Numbered from the stretch's first letter, positions 1 to 7,852 are shown. The stretch: DNA of 19,125 nt from an uncultured Collinsella sp. (GCA_900544755.1 UQWQ01000039.1:1-19125); one strand, 5' to 3'. Notes: generated from the sequence alone by a model not told the origin. Program-made: numbers and translations.

Positions 1-49
1 GAAACCGTGCCCGCTATCTAATACTATATTATTTTATCGAACGTCTGTT

Positions 50-1648
50 CTATTCCCACTCGATGGTCGCGGGCGGCTTGGACGTAATGTCGTAGCATAC
101 GCGGTTGGCGCCAGGGACCTCGGCAACGATGCGGCCGGAGATGCGGGCCAGGACGTCGTAGGGCAGCTTGGCCCAGTCGGCGGTCATGGCGTCGCTGGAC
201 TCCACGGCGCGCAAGATGATCGGGCGCTGATAGGTGCGCTCGTCGCCCATAACGCCGACGGACTTAATGTCGGGCAGGACCGCGAAATACTGCCAGCAGC
301 TGTGCTCGGAGTTGCGCTCGCCGGTCTGCTCAAACAGACGCTGGTTGTAGGCGTCGAGCTCCTCGCGCACGATAGCGTCGGCATTCTTGAGGATCTCGAG
401 CTTCTCTTTGTCGACCGCACCGATGATGCGGATGGCAAGACCCGGGCCCGGGAAAGGCTGACGGAACACGATGTGACCCGGCAGACCCAGCGCCAGACCA
501 AGCGCGCGGACCTCGTCCTTAAAGAAGTGGTCGAGCGGCTCAATGAGGTCGAAGTGCACGCCCTCGGGGAACGGGATCAGGTTGTGATGGCTCTTGATGG
601 TGGCCGTCTTGCCGCCCGTCTTGCGAGCGCCGGACTCGATGATGTCGGGGTAGATGGTGCCCTGAGCCAGGTACTTCACGGGTTTACCATCGGTCTCAAG
701 CTGCTGAGCAACCGCGAAGAACTCTTTCCAGAACTGCGTACCGATGATGCGGCGCTTCTCCTCGGGCTCGGTCACGCCGGCCAGAAGCTCGGCATAACGG
801 TCCTCGGCGTGGACGTGGATAAAGTCGACGTCAAACTGCTTGGTGAAGACCTCCTCCACCTGCTCGGGCTCGCCCTTGCGCAGCAGACCGTGGTTGATGA
901 ACACGCAGGTCATCTGCTTGCCTACGGCGCGGGCGCCCAGCGCAGCCACGACGGAGGAGTCGACGCCGCCGGACAGGGCCAGAATCACGCGGTCGTTGCC
1001 GACCTTCTCGCGGAACTCGGCCGTCATGGTCTCGACCAGGTTGTCCATGCTCCAGTTGGGCTCCAGGCCGCAGATCTCAAACAGGAAGTTGCTCAGCAGC
1101 TGCTGACCGTACTCGGAATGCTTGACCTCGGGGTGGAACTGCGTGGTGAAGATCTTGCGCTCGACGCACTCCATGGCGGCAACCGGGCACACGTCGGTGC
1201 TGGCGGTAACGGTAAAGCCCTCGGGCACCTCGGAGACGGCATCGCGGTGGCTCATCCACACGGTCTGCTCCATGGGCGTGGAGTTAAAGAGCTTGGCGCC
1301 GGCAGTGCGCGTAATAGTGGCGCGGCCGTACTCGCCCACCTCGGAGTGCCCGACCTTGCCGCCGAGCGTCACGGCCGTGATCTGATGGCCGTAGCAGAAG
1401 CCCAGGACGGGAAGGCCCAGGTCAAAGATGGCACGATCGATGGACGGAGCGTCCTCGGCGTATACGGAGGCCGGGCCGCCAGAAAGGATGAGCGCAGAGG
1501 CGTTCATCTCGCGAATCTCATCGGCCGAGATGTCGCAGGGGACAATCTCGGAATACACGTTGAGGTCGCGGACGCGACGGGCAATGAGCTGACCGTACTG
1601 CGCACCAAAGTCGAGTACGAGGACCTTTGCGGAAGCATTTTGATCCAT
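50..1648 (-). CDS. guaA: GMP synthase (glutamine-hydrolysing)
   Basis: Converts XMP to GMP with ATP and glutamine in the cytoplasm, the last step of GMP synthesis. The 532-aa product has the full two-domain layout. A class I glutamine amidotransferase domain occupies about residues 8-195, with nucleophile C85 in GFCYGHQ and the H172/E174 pair in QFHPEV. An ATP pyrophosphatase domain follows, with the P-loop SGGVDSS at 226-232, and then the C-terminal dimerisation domain ending in TIEWE. I chose the ATG at 1648 because a strong GAGGGGG ribosome site precedes it and the protein then starts just before the VLVLDFG strand. The open frame runs further upstream to 1774, but that extra sequence is not family-like. 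It is divergent from the asparaginase gene. No terminator is visible in the 49 bases left of its stop. Confidence 0.98.
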   Translation of the reverse strand: MDQNASAKVLVLDFGAQYGQLIARRVRDLNVYSEIVPCDISADEIREMNASALILSGGPASVYAEDAPSIDRAIFDLGLPVLGFCYGHQITAVTLGGKVGHSEVGEYGRATITRTAGAKLFNSTPMEQTVWMSHRDAVSEVPEGFTVTASTDVCPVAAMECVERKIFTTQFHPEVKHSEYGQQLLSNFLFEICGLEPNWSMDNLVETMTAEFREKVGNDRVILALSGGVDSSVVAALGARAVGKQMTCVFINHGLLRKGEPEQVEEVFTKQFDVDFIHVHAEDRYAELLAGVTEPEEKRRIIGTQFWKEFFAVAQQLETDGKPVKYLAQGTIYPDIIESGARKTGGKTATIKSHHNLIPFPEGVHFDLIEPLDHFFKDEVRALGLALGLPGHIVFRQPFPGPGLAIRIIGAVDKEKLEILKNADAIVREELDAYNQRLFEQTGERNSEHSCWQYFAVLPDIKSVGVMGDERTYQRPIILRAVESSDAMTADWAKLPYDVLARISGRIVAEVPGANRVCYDITSKPPATIEWE

Positions 1649-1916
1649 GGTTTCCCCCTCTTGTTGGCGGGGAGCCGGTGCCCGCCCGCGCGAATGAACG
1701 AAAATAGCTTTCATAGTGTACACGTTATATGGGGTTTCTCGTCCCTCGCAGCCATCAGCGCACGGCAAACGCACGACCTGGGCCCTTATTTGACGGCAAT
1801 TGAAGTGTTACTCAACGTTACAGATGATGTATTACGTTTGAACATTGGACGCCCTGTGCCACAATACTGCCGAACGACTCCGCCCCTGCGGCGGCAAATA
1901 CGATAGGAATACCAGC

Positions 1917-2930
1917 ATGAAGCGCATCCTTCTCATCGCCACGGGCGGCACCATCGCATCGACCGAGGACGGCAACGGCCTCTCCCCCGCCCTGACCGGT
2001 GAGGAGCTCGCCCAGAGCGTCCCCGAGATCTCGGGGCTCTGCGAGCTCGACGTCGTGCAGCCCATGAACATCGACAGCACCAATATGCGCCCCAGTGACT
2101 GGATGCGCATCCGCAACGTCATCGTTGAAGGCTATGCCGATCACGACGGCTTCGTGATTCTGCACGGCACCGACACCATGAGCTACACCGCGGCAGCGCT
2201 TTCCTACCTGATCCAGGACAGCCCCAAGCCCATCGTGCTCACCGGCTCGCAAAAGCCCATGGGCAACCCCTTTACCGACGCCAAGCTCAACCTGTACCAG
2301 AGCCTGCTCTATGCGCTCGACGAACACTCGCACGACGTCTCGATCGTGTTTGGCGGCGTGGCCATTGCCGGCACGCGCGCCCGCAAACAGCGCACCATGA
2401 GCTTTAACGCGTTCATTAGCGTCAACTATCCGCCCATCGCCTATATTCGCAACGACCGCATCGTGCGCAACGGACTCCATGGCACTCACCAGAACGAGAA
2501 CCCGGTTCGTTTCTACGACAGCATCGACCCGCGCGTATTTGTACTCAAGCTTACGCCCGGCGTAAACCCGGGTATCCTGGACGCCCTTGCCGATAGCTAC
2601 GACGCCGTGATTCTGGAGACCTTTGGCATTGGCGGTATTCCCGAGTTTGGCGAGTCCGGCGAGTCATTCCAGGAGACAATTTTCCGCTGGGTCGATTCGG
2701 GCCGCACCGTCGTTATGACCACGCAGGTCCCCGAAGAGGGCCTCGATCTGGGCGTTTATGAGGTCGGCCGTGCTTACGCCGATCATCCGGGCATTCTGCG
2801 CGGCGACGATATGACAACCGAGACGCTCGTGGCCAAAACCATGTGGGCACTCGGCCAGTCACGCGATGCCGCCGAGATCCAGCGCCTGTTCTACAGCCAA
2901 GTCAACCACGACCGCATCCCGATGGCGTAA
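1917..2930 (+). CDS. ansA: Type I (cytoplasmic) L-asparaginase
   Basis: Hydrolyses asparagine to aspartate and ammonia. The 337-aa protein shows the asparaginase signature TGGTIAS with nucleophile T12, a second motif HGTDTM with T85/D86, and a basic GTRARKQRT segment whose K157 matches the catalytic lysine position of the family. There is no signal peptide: the first strand MKRILLIATGG is the domain's own beta strand. Together with the DHDGFVILHGTDTM segment, which resembles E. coli AnsA, this points to the cytoplasmic type I enzyme rather than the periplasmic type II. The ATG at 1917 follows AGGAAT with six bases of spacing; an in-frame ATG at 1845 has no such site. The 268-bp gap to guaA must hold two divergent promoters, but I see no convincing -35/-10 pair for either. 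Confidence 0.94.
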   Translation: MKRILLIATGGTIASTEDGNGLSPALTGEELAQSVPEISGLCELDVVQPMNIDSTNMRPSDWMRIRNVIVEGYADHDGFVILHGTDTMSYTAAALSYLIQDSPKPIVLTGSQKPMGNPFTDAKLNLYQSLLYALDEHSHDVSIVFGGVAIAGTRARKQRTMSFNAFISVNYPPIAYIRNDRIVRNGLHGTHQNENPVRFYDSIDPRVFVLKLTPGVNPGILDALADSYDAVILETFGIGGIPEFGESGESFQETIFRWVDSGRTVVMTTQVPEEGLDLGVYEVGRAYADHPGILRGDDMTTETLVAKTMWALGQSRDAAEIQRLFYSQVNHDRIPMA

Positions 2931-2952
2931 TTCAGTTGTCGACGAGTATCCC

Positions 2953-3171
2953 CTATTCGATGCCCTCGAGAAGCTCTGACACCGTCATGCCGAGTGCGGG
3001 TGCGATCTTAAATAGAACCTTGAGCGTGAAATTTGCCGTCCCATCTTCGATTCGGTCGAGGTAGGGTCGGCTGATTCCTGTCGCCACACAAAAATCAACC
3101 TTGGAGATACCAAGGTCCCTGCGTGTCTCTTCGACCCGCCTGCCAAGAATCTGTTTAGCACGTTCGTCCAT
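2953..3171 (-). CDS. Small XRE-family DNA-binding regulator
   Basis: A 72-aa protein that is almost entirely one Cro/C1-type helix-turn-helix domain (about residues 8-68). It carries the usual pattern: helix 2-turn-helix 3 as ISKVDFCVATGISRPYLDRIE, followed by the helix-4/5 end LFKIAPALGMTVSELLEG. There is no partner or sensor domain, so it probably acts as a simple repressor. It is convergent with ansA (22-bp gap) and divergent from the 129-aa gene at 3248. The perfect palindrome at 3201-3224 lies only 30 bases upstream of its start and is the obvious candidate operator for autoregulation. No good Shine-Dalgarno sequence is visible before the ATG at 3171, so translation may be weak. The domain assignment is firm; the role is inferred from context. 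Confidence 0.9.
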   Translation of the reverse strand: MDERAKQILGRRVEETRRDLGISKVDFCVATGISRPYLDRIEDGTANFTLKVLFKIAPALGMTVSELLEGIE

Positions 3172-3200
3172 GCAGACGAGTTTGAAATGGAGCCGAACAT

Positions 3201-3224
3201 AAACGTAAACTATAGTTTACGTTT
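3201..3224. promoter_or_regulatory. Perfect 24-bp palindrome, candidate operator of the XRE regulator
   Basis: The left arm AAACGTAAACTA is followed with no spacer by its exact reverse complement TAGTTTACGTTT. Its centre contains TATAGT on both strands, which could serve as a -10 element in either direction: about 32 bases before the start of the plus-strand gene, and about 38 bases before that of the minus-strand regulator. A bound dimer would therefore cover both promoters at once. No good -35 is seen on either strand. That the palindrome exists is certain; the operator role is inferred. Confidence 0.75.
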
Positions 3225-3247
3225 TGCCGAATACACAGGAGTTTTCT

Positions 3248-3637
3248 ATGTCGGGTTCTTCGGTCCGCACGTACCGAGCCACGCTTCGCACAAACAGCGC
3301 ACCGCCCAAGCTCGTCGTCGTTGAAGCAGAATGTCTTTCGCCCGATGAGCGCACAGCATTTGCATTGCTATCAAGTCGCGTCGCCGCCGTTCTGGTCCCT
3401 TGCCCGGCGCAAGGCGAACTTGCCATCCAATGCCAAGCGCACAGCTGCTCGCTCAATCAGGCTGCCGTAATCGCAACCAGCCAACGCGGTCTGCCCCTTC
3501 TCCTGGAAGCCGGTATCGCGCTCGCCCTTCGCGGCGCCGGATACGAAAACGAGGCCGCCGCCGACATGGTCTTTAAACCACGATCGAGCGGCGGCCTCGC
3601 AGCAGCCATTGAATATGCGTGCAGGCTCGTTGACTAA
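3248..3637 (+). CDS. Small protein of unknown function with a HAD-like C-terminal segment
   Basis: A 129-aa product without signal peptide or membrane helix. I do not recognise it as a named family. Residues 72-125 read like the C-terminal end of a HAD phosphatase or P-type ATPase P-domain: a strand (AAVIAT), a loop, LLLEAGIALAL, then ENEAAADMVF and GGLAAAIEYA. These match in order the usual 'GDGxND..L..AgvgiAmg...v..aAd.v......gv..ai' pattern, but the metal-binding GDGxND is replaced by ATSQRG, so it should not be an active HAD enzyme. The ATG at 3248 is chosen because AGGAG precedes it by six bases; a TTG at 3224 lies inside the palindrome. The gene is divergent from the XRE regulator and ends 9 bases before the convergent DUF1648 gene. 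It is probably controlled by the palindrome. The coding call is good; the fold call is an inference. Confidence 0.75.
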   Translation: MSGSSVRTYRATLRTNSAPPKLVVVEAECLSPDERTAFALLSSRVAAVLVPCPAQGELAIQCQAHSCSLNQAAVIATSQRGLPLLLEAGIALALRGAGYENEAAADMVFKPRSSGGLAAAIEYACRLVD

Positions 3638-3646
3638 AAGGACAAG

Positions 3647-4030
3647 CTAGAAACCAAAGCCAAAGCCCGTTCCGGTAATCGCCGAGTACATAAAGTAAAC
3701 GTTGACCACGTTGAGGAACACACCTGTGATGCAACCGTTACGCAGGTAGCGCTCGCACACGATGCGCGCCATGGCGGCGGAGTCATCATTGTTTTTAGCC
3801 TGGCGTCCTGCCGTAAAGTACGTCGCCACGCTCAGCAGCAGGTTGAGCACCGGCAGTGCCAGCAGCTCGTAGCTCTTGCCCCAGCGCGTCACCTCGCCGG
3901 CGGCATTAAACTTTGTTGCCACCTCGGGACCAATGTTGGGGATAACACACGCTGCGACCGCCAGCGGAATCACCGCAAGTACGAGCAGCGCAATACCCAT
4001 GTAGCCGGCTTTTTTGCCATATTTAAACAT
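3647..4030 (-). CDS. DUF1648-type small membrane protein
   Basis: A 127-aa protein with three predicted membrane helices (about 11-30, 54-73 and 100-120). Between the first two lies the segment IPNIGPEVATKFNAAGEVTRW (about 30-50), which matches the DUF1648 signature 'lP..i..HfnaaGe.drwg' found alone and at the start of SdpI-like proteins. The last residues are a GFGFGF tail. The function of stand-alone DUF1648 proteins is not established. The gene starts 11 bases after the ychF stop codon on the same strand with AAGGA upstream, so the two are very likely co-transcribed. It converges with the 129-aa gene, 9 bases away. Confidence 0.82.
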   Translation of the reverse strand: MFKYGKKAGYMGIALLVLAVIPLAVAACVIPNIGPEVATKFNAAGEVTRWGKSYELLALPVLNLLLSVATYFTAGRQAKNNDDSAAMARIVCERYLRNGCITGVFLNVVNVYFMYSAITGTGFGFGF

Positions 4031-4041
4031 ATGCGTCGTCC

Positions 4042-5118
4042 TTACACGTTAAAGCGGAAGTGCACGACATCGCCATCGGCCATGACATAGTCCTTGCCCT
4101 CAATACGCAGCTTGCCGGCAGCCTTGGCGCCCTGCTCGCCACCAAGCTCGATGTAGTCGTCATAGCCAATGACCTCGGCCTTAATAAAGCCACGCTCAAA
4201 GTCGGTGTGGATGACACCGGCGGCCTGCGGAGCGGTCGCGCCCTGACGAACCGTCCAGGCCTTGACCTCCATCTCGCCAGCCGTAAAGAACGACTGCAGG
4301 CCGAGCAGCTTGTAGGCTGCCTGGGCGAGCACGTCCAGGCCGGGCTGCTCCAGGCCCAAGCTCTCCAGGTAGTCGGCCGCATCCTCGGGATCGAGCTCGG
4401 AAAGCTCGGCCTCGATCTTGGCGCAGATCGGCAGCGGCTTGACGCCATCGATGGGCGCCAGGTCCTCGTTGAGCATGTCCTCGTCTACGTTGGCCACATA
4501 CAGGATGGGCTTCATAGTGAGCAGGAACAGGCCCTTGGCAGCGGCACGCTCCTCGTCAGTCATCTCCATGGATGCGGCGCGCTTGCCCTCGTTGAGCCAA
4601 GCGAGCAGACGCTTGGCGACCTCAAACTTGGGCATGAGCTCCCTGTCGCGCTTGGCCTCCTTCTCGAGCTTGGGCAGCTGCTTCTCGAGCGTGCCCATGT
4701 CGGCCAGGATGAGCTCGGTCATGATGGTGTCGGCGTCACCGGCGGGGTCGACGAACTCGCCGGTGCGGCCCACTTCGCGCATAACGTTGGGATCCTTAAA
4801 GTAGCGAACGACCTCGCAGATGGCGTCGGTCTCGCGGATGTTTGCCAAGAACTGGTTGCCCAGACCCTCGCCCTCGTTAGCGCCCTTCACCAGACCTGCG
4901 ATGTCGACGAACTCGACCGTCGCCGGCACAATGCGACCCGGGTTAACGATGTCGGCGAGCTTTTGCAGGCGGCTATCGGGCACGTCGACGATACCCACGT
5001 TGGGGTCGATCGTGGCGAACGGATAGTTGGCGGCAAGGCCGGTCTTTTTGGTAAGCGCGGTGAACAGCGTCGACTTGCCCACGTTGGGCAGGCCCACGAT
5101 ACCGATGGAAAGGGACAC
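4042..5118 (-). CDS. ychF: Redox-regulated ATPase/GTPase YchF (OLA1 family)
   Basis: A ribosome-associated Obg-superfamily P-loop NTPase that hydrolyses ATP rather than GTP in characterised members. The 358-aa product shows the G1 motif GLPNVGKS (9-16), G3 DIAG (72-75), and, in place of NKxD, the family-specific NVDE (210-213) that explains loss of guanine specificity. A helical insertion spans about 130-200, and the C-terminal TGS domain runs from FFTAGEMEVKAW to the HFRFNV end (about 277-358). The start is a GTG at 5118 preceded by AAAGGAG with five bases of spacing. Upstream in-frame ATGs at 5205 and 5154 would add a proline-rich tail not seen in the family. The DUF1648 gene follows 11 bases downstream; the Fe-S gene lies 114 bases upstream on the same strand. 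Confidence 0.96.
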   Translation of the reverse strand: MSLSIGIVGLPNVGKSTLFTALTKKTGLAANYPFATIDPNVGIVDVPDSRLQKLADIVNPGRIVPATVEFVDIAGLVKGANEGEGLGNQFLANIRETDAICEVVRYFKDPNVMREVGRTGEFVDPAGDADTIMTELILADMGTLEKQLPKLEKEAKRDRELMPKFEVAKRLLAWLNEGKRAASMEMTDEERAAAKGLFLLTMKPILYVANVDEDMLNEDLAPIDGVKPLPICAKIEAELSELDPEDAADYLESLGLEQPGLDVLAQAAYKLLGLQSFFTAGEMEVKAWTVRQGATAPQAAGVIHTDFERGFIKAEVIGYDDYIELGGEQGAKAAGKLRIEGKDYVMADGDVVHFRFNV

Positions 5119-5232
5119 GACAGCTCCTTTTGGTACAGGTACTTCAAACTGCATAAGTATAGCGCCGCCGCAGCATCTGGGCGAACCCGGACGCCACGGC
5201 GGCACGAATGAAGCAGAGATAGGGGTCGCTGA

Positions 5233-6486
5233 CTAGTCCGCGAGCTTTTCCACCTGGTCGAGCATCTTGTCAAGCTTGGCCTTTGCCTCAGCCTTGACCT
5301 TCTCAGCTTCTTCGTGAGCCTTCGCCTTCTGGGCGGCCTTTTCCTCGGCTTCGGGATCGACGACGACCAGACTGGACGCGTCATGCTCAACCAACTTGAG
5401 CGCATGCTCGGGGCACACCTTAACGCAGGCACCACAGCCCAAGCAATACGTGGACTCCAACGCAAAGCGGCCGCTTCCCACCAAATCGCAGGCGAACGTG
5501 GGACATACATTGACACACTCGCCACACGACGTGCACTTGTCAAAATCACACTCAGGCGTGCACACCTGCATGTTCTGGGCAAGCTCGGGATGGTTTTGCA
5601 ATGTCGAGAGCACCAACTGGCGACCGTGCGTGAGCGAACGGCGACGCTTGGTCGTCGTAGTGCCGCACATGGTGTTGAGCGTGCGCTCGAGCTGGGTAAT
5701 CTGGTGGCGGTGAGCTTTGAGCTTCTGCGTCACCGAAGCCAGCGCCGCCGTTGCCGGGTTGAGCTTGGTCACGGTAAGGCCCGTGGTGCGGGCGATCTTT
5801 TCCATGTACTCTTTGCGCTCGTACTCGCGGCGTTTATGGCACTTGAGGCTCTTGGGATCGACCTCCAGACCCATGCCCGTGCCCGCCCACTCCTCGGCGG
5901 TAGCAATGGCCTCGCCCAGGATGTCCTCGCCACCGGTGTTACGGCACTTATCGCACACGCCCAGCGGCAGGTACACGCTTACGTTGGGATAGTCGGCCAG
6001 TACCGAAAACCAGGTCTCGGCCGTAATATCGCCCACACAGGCGACAACAACCTCGTTCTCGCGCGGCATGCGTTTAAGGGCACGCGTGCAGGTAACGTAG
6101 GCAGTCTCGTGGCTCGTAGCCGCCGAGACAATGTCGTCGTAAACGTTTTTGGGTGCAAGGCGCGGAGAGATGATCGCCTCGGTCGGACAGGCAGCGGCGC
6201 ACAGGCCGCACTTGCGACAGGAGTCGAGGATCTCAATGGCGTCTTCCTCGACCTCGATAGCGTTGACCGGGCACACGTCCATGCACGCGGTGCAGCCGCT
6301 CTTTTCGTTTTTGCAGGTCAGGCACGGAATGGTGTTGCCGCGCGGGCGCTCCTTGTAGTCGGCAGGATTCCACTGCGGCGCCGACGGATCGAGTGCATCG
6401 GTCACACCGCCAAGTGGGTTTTTAAGAAAGTCGAAACCCTTGCTGATCTCGATAATGTCATCAAACAGATCGTGTTCCTGCGCCAT
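5233..6486 (-). CDS. Multi-cluster 4Fe-4S ferredoxin-type protein with unknown central domain
   Basis: A 417-aa cytoplasmic protein, probably an electron carrier or subunit of a redox complex; I cannot name it. Two paired ferredoxin modules flank a central region. The first holds C55, C58, C65, C68, C72 and C90, C93, C96, C100, with CTACMDVCP and CRKCGLCAAACP. The second holds C318, C321, C324, C328 and C348, C351, C354, C358, with CTSCGECVNVCP and CLGCGACVKVCP. That predicts four [4Fe-4S] clusters. The centre (about 125-300) has further cysteines (C133, C150, C178, C181, C216) and an alpha/beta stretch VVVACVGDITAETWF that I do not recognise. The C-terminus (about 380-417) is a Lys/Glu/Ala coiled coil. 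GGGAGGGG precedes the ATG at 6486; the in-frame ATG at 6516 was passed over. No obvious redox partner gene is adjacent except the dehydrogenases upstream. Confidence 0.88.
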   Translation of the reverse strand: MAQEHDLFDDIIEISKGFDFLKNPLGGVTDALDPSAPQWNPADYKERPRGNTIPCLTCKNEKSGCTACMDVCPVNAIEVEEDAIEILDSCRKCGLCAAACPTEAIISPRLAPKNVYDDIVSAATSHETAYVTCTRALKRMPRENEVVVACVGDITAETWFSVLADYPNVSVYLPLGVCDKCRNTGGEDILGEAIATAEEWAGTGMGLEVDPKSLKCHKRREYERKEYMEKIARTTGLTVTKLNPATAALASVTQKLKAHRHQITQLERTLNTMCGTTTTKRRRSLTHGRQLVLSTLQNHPELAQNMQVCTPECDFDKCTSCGECVNVCPTFACDLVGSGRFALESTYCLGCGACVKVCPEHALKLVEHDASSLVVVDPEAEEKAAQKAKAHEEAEKVKAEAKAKLDKMLDQVEKLAD

Positions 6487-6637
6487 GCGCGGCCCCTCCC
6501 TGAGCAGTGCAAACAAGCAAGAGATAATGATACGCTATCGGCCCACGCCTCGGGCAAATTACATGCGGAGCATCTTTGCGGCAAATAGCCCATGGCCTAT
6601 CGCCGCCTCGATTGCACAGGGTCAGTCAAGAGCCAAA

Positions 6638-7705
6638 CTATGCCTCGCACATGAGCTGCACAAGCTTTTGTTTGGTCACCTTGGCCTGCTCGTTGGCCAT
6701 ATTACGCTCGTTTCTAAAGACCGCATTTGCAACACCCTGCAGATCGGCATCGGAAATCTCGCTAAGGCCCAGCTCCTCGAGCGTGGTCGGCAGACCGACG
6801 CGCTGGCAAAACTCGAGCACCTGATCAAGCTCGGGCGCACGCTCCAGGCGCAGCTGCACCACCAGACCAAACGCCACGGCCTCGCCGTGAATGGCCTTGC
6901 ACTCGGGCAGAATCGTCAGACCGTTGGCGATGGCATGCGCCAACGCCAAGCCACCGCTCTCAAAGCCAACGCCCGAAAGCAGGATGTTGCACTCGATCAG
7001 GCGCTCAACCGCCGGCGATGTACGCCCCTTTTTGAGATCGCGCTTGGCAGCGACGCCGCATTCCATAAGCGTATCGTAGCAGGCACGTGCCGCGACCAGT
7101 GCCAAGTGCCCCGGCGCGCCACCGTGCTCGTTGGTGCCGTGCGCCGCGGCGCACGAACGCGCCTCAAAGTACGTTGCCAGCGCGTCGCCCATACCGGCGA
7201 CCGTCATGCGCAGCGGGGCCGCCGCGACCACGTTGGTATCGACCACGACCAGGTCCGGATTCTTCTCGAGCATCAGATAGCGATCGAACGACCCATCCTC
7301 GTGATACAGCACCGAAATCGCGCTGCACGGACCGTCCATCGAAGCCGCCGTGGGGCATACACACAACGGCAGCTCAGCATAAAACGCAACGGCCTTTGCG
7401 ATATCGAGCATCTTGCCGCCGCCAATGCCCACCACCATGTCGCAATACTCGGCCTGGGCTTCCTTGGCCATTTCGACGGCGGCATCTTCCGTACACGGAC
7501 CGTTGTAAATCTTAAAGAACGGCTCGCTTAGATCTTCATCCAGAAATCCATCGACGATTTGCCTGCACAGCCGATCCTCGGTGCCCTGGTCAAACAAGAC
7601 ATAGGCAGCGCAGCCCAACCATGACAAATACCTGCCCTGACGCGAAAGTTCGCCCGGCCCCTGAACATACCGGCCGGGACCGCCGTAAACCATAGGAAGC
7701 GCCAT
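6638..7705 (-). CDS. Glycerol dehydrogenase-like protein, divergent GldA paralogue
   Basis: A 355-aa member of the iron/zinc-containing polyol dehydrogenase superfamily, GldA branch, which oxidises glycerol or related diols with NAD. It keeps the nucleotide motif GIGGGKMLD (93-101), the substrate-side SMDGPCSAISVLY segment, and the three metal ligands by position: D174 in GMGDALATYFEA, H257 in LAHAIANGL and H273 in AIHGEAVAFG. It is clearly related to the neighbour at 7853-8953 but diverges at the N-terminus (FDQGTEDRLCRQIVDGFL) and lacks its last dozen residues. The substrate may therefore differ; an sn-glycerol-1-phosphate or hydroxyketone enzyme is possible. The ATG at 7705 has only a mediocre AAGGGCGG site ten bases away. 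A strong terminator and a palindromic repeat separate it from gldA, so it needs its own promoter. Confidence 0.87.
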   Translation of the reverse strand: MALPMVYGGPGRYVQGPGELSRQGRYLSWLGCAAYVLFDQGTEDRLCRQIVDGFLDEDLSEPFFKIYNGPCTEDAAVEMAKEAQAEYCDMVVGIGGGKMLDIAKAVAFYAELPLCVCPTAASMDGPCSAISVLYHEDGSFDRYLMLEKNPDLVVVDTNVVAAAPLRMTVAGMGDALATYFEARSCAAAHGTNEHGGAPGHLALVAARACYDTLMECGVAAKRDLKKGRTSPAVERLIECNILLSGVGFESGGLALAHAIANGLTILPECKAIHGEAVAFGLVVQLRLERAPELDQVLEFCQRVGLPTTLEELGLSEISDADLQGVANAVFRNERNMANEQAKVTKQKLVQLMCEA

Positions 7706-7737
7706 ACGAGAATCCGCCCTTCATCAAACAACGATTT

Positions 7738-7798
7738 GTGCAAACTAACCTGACCCCTTTGCACCAACTTGGTGCGATGGGGTCAGGTTAGTTTGCAC
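7738..7798. repeat. REP-like extragenic palindrome with 20-bp perfect arms
   Basis: The left arm 7738-7757 is the exact reverse complement of the right arm 7779-7798, whose core reads GGGGTCAGGTTAGTTTGCAC. A smaller inner hairpin sits between them (GCACCA at 7761-7766 with TGGTGC at 7770-7775), and TTTGCACCA occurs twice as a direct repeat (7758 and 7792). It lies just upstream of the gldA paralogue's start. It has no run of T on either side, so it is not a classical terminator. The core pattern GGGG-N-CAGGT-NNN-TTTG recurs in the hairpin at 15098-15134, which suggests a dispersed repeat family. Confidence 0.8.
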
Positions 7799-7804
7799 CA
7801 TAGC

Positions 7805-7840
7805 AAAAAGGGGCAAAGCCGTCTGCTGGCTTTGCCCCTT
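7805..7840 (-). terminator. Rho-independent terminator of gldA
   Basis: On the minus strand a 13-bp GC-rich stem (arms 7828-7840 and 7808-7820, AAGGGGCAAAGCC and its complement) with a 7-base loop is followed by TTTTT at 7809-7805. It begins 12 bases after the gldA stop codon. Confidence 0.93.
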
Positions 7841-7852
7841 CCTTAGCTTGAT

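Noticed and set aside
1711..1730. GTGTACAC palindrome and TATAAC as guaA operator/promoter
   Set aside because: The palindrome is only 8 bp and no -35 element lies at a suitable distance; too weak to annotate, and no purine riboswitch could be recognised in the leader.
302..1906. 534-codon open frame on the plus strand antisense to guaA
   Set aside because: It is a shadow of the GC-rich guaA codons; the minus-strand frame encodes a full GMP synthase, and the antisense product has no family-like sequence or ribosome site.
3224..3247. TTG start eight codons upstream for the 129-aa protein
   Set aside because: It lies within the palindrome and has no ribosome site, whereas AGGAG precedes the ATG at 3248.
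6487..6637. Terminator after the divergent GldA paralogue
   Set aside because: A GCGGC/GCCGC plus ATAG/CTAT stem can be drawn, but it is interrupted and has no T-run on the minus strand.
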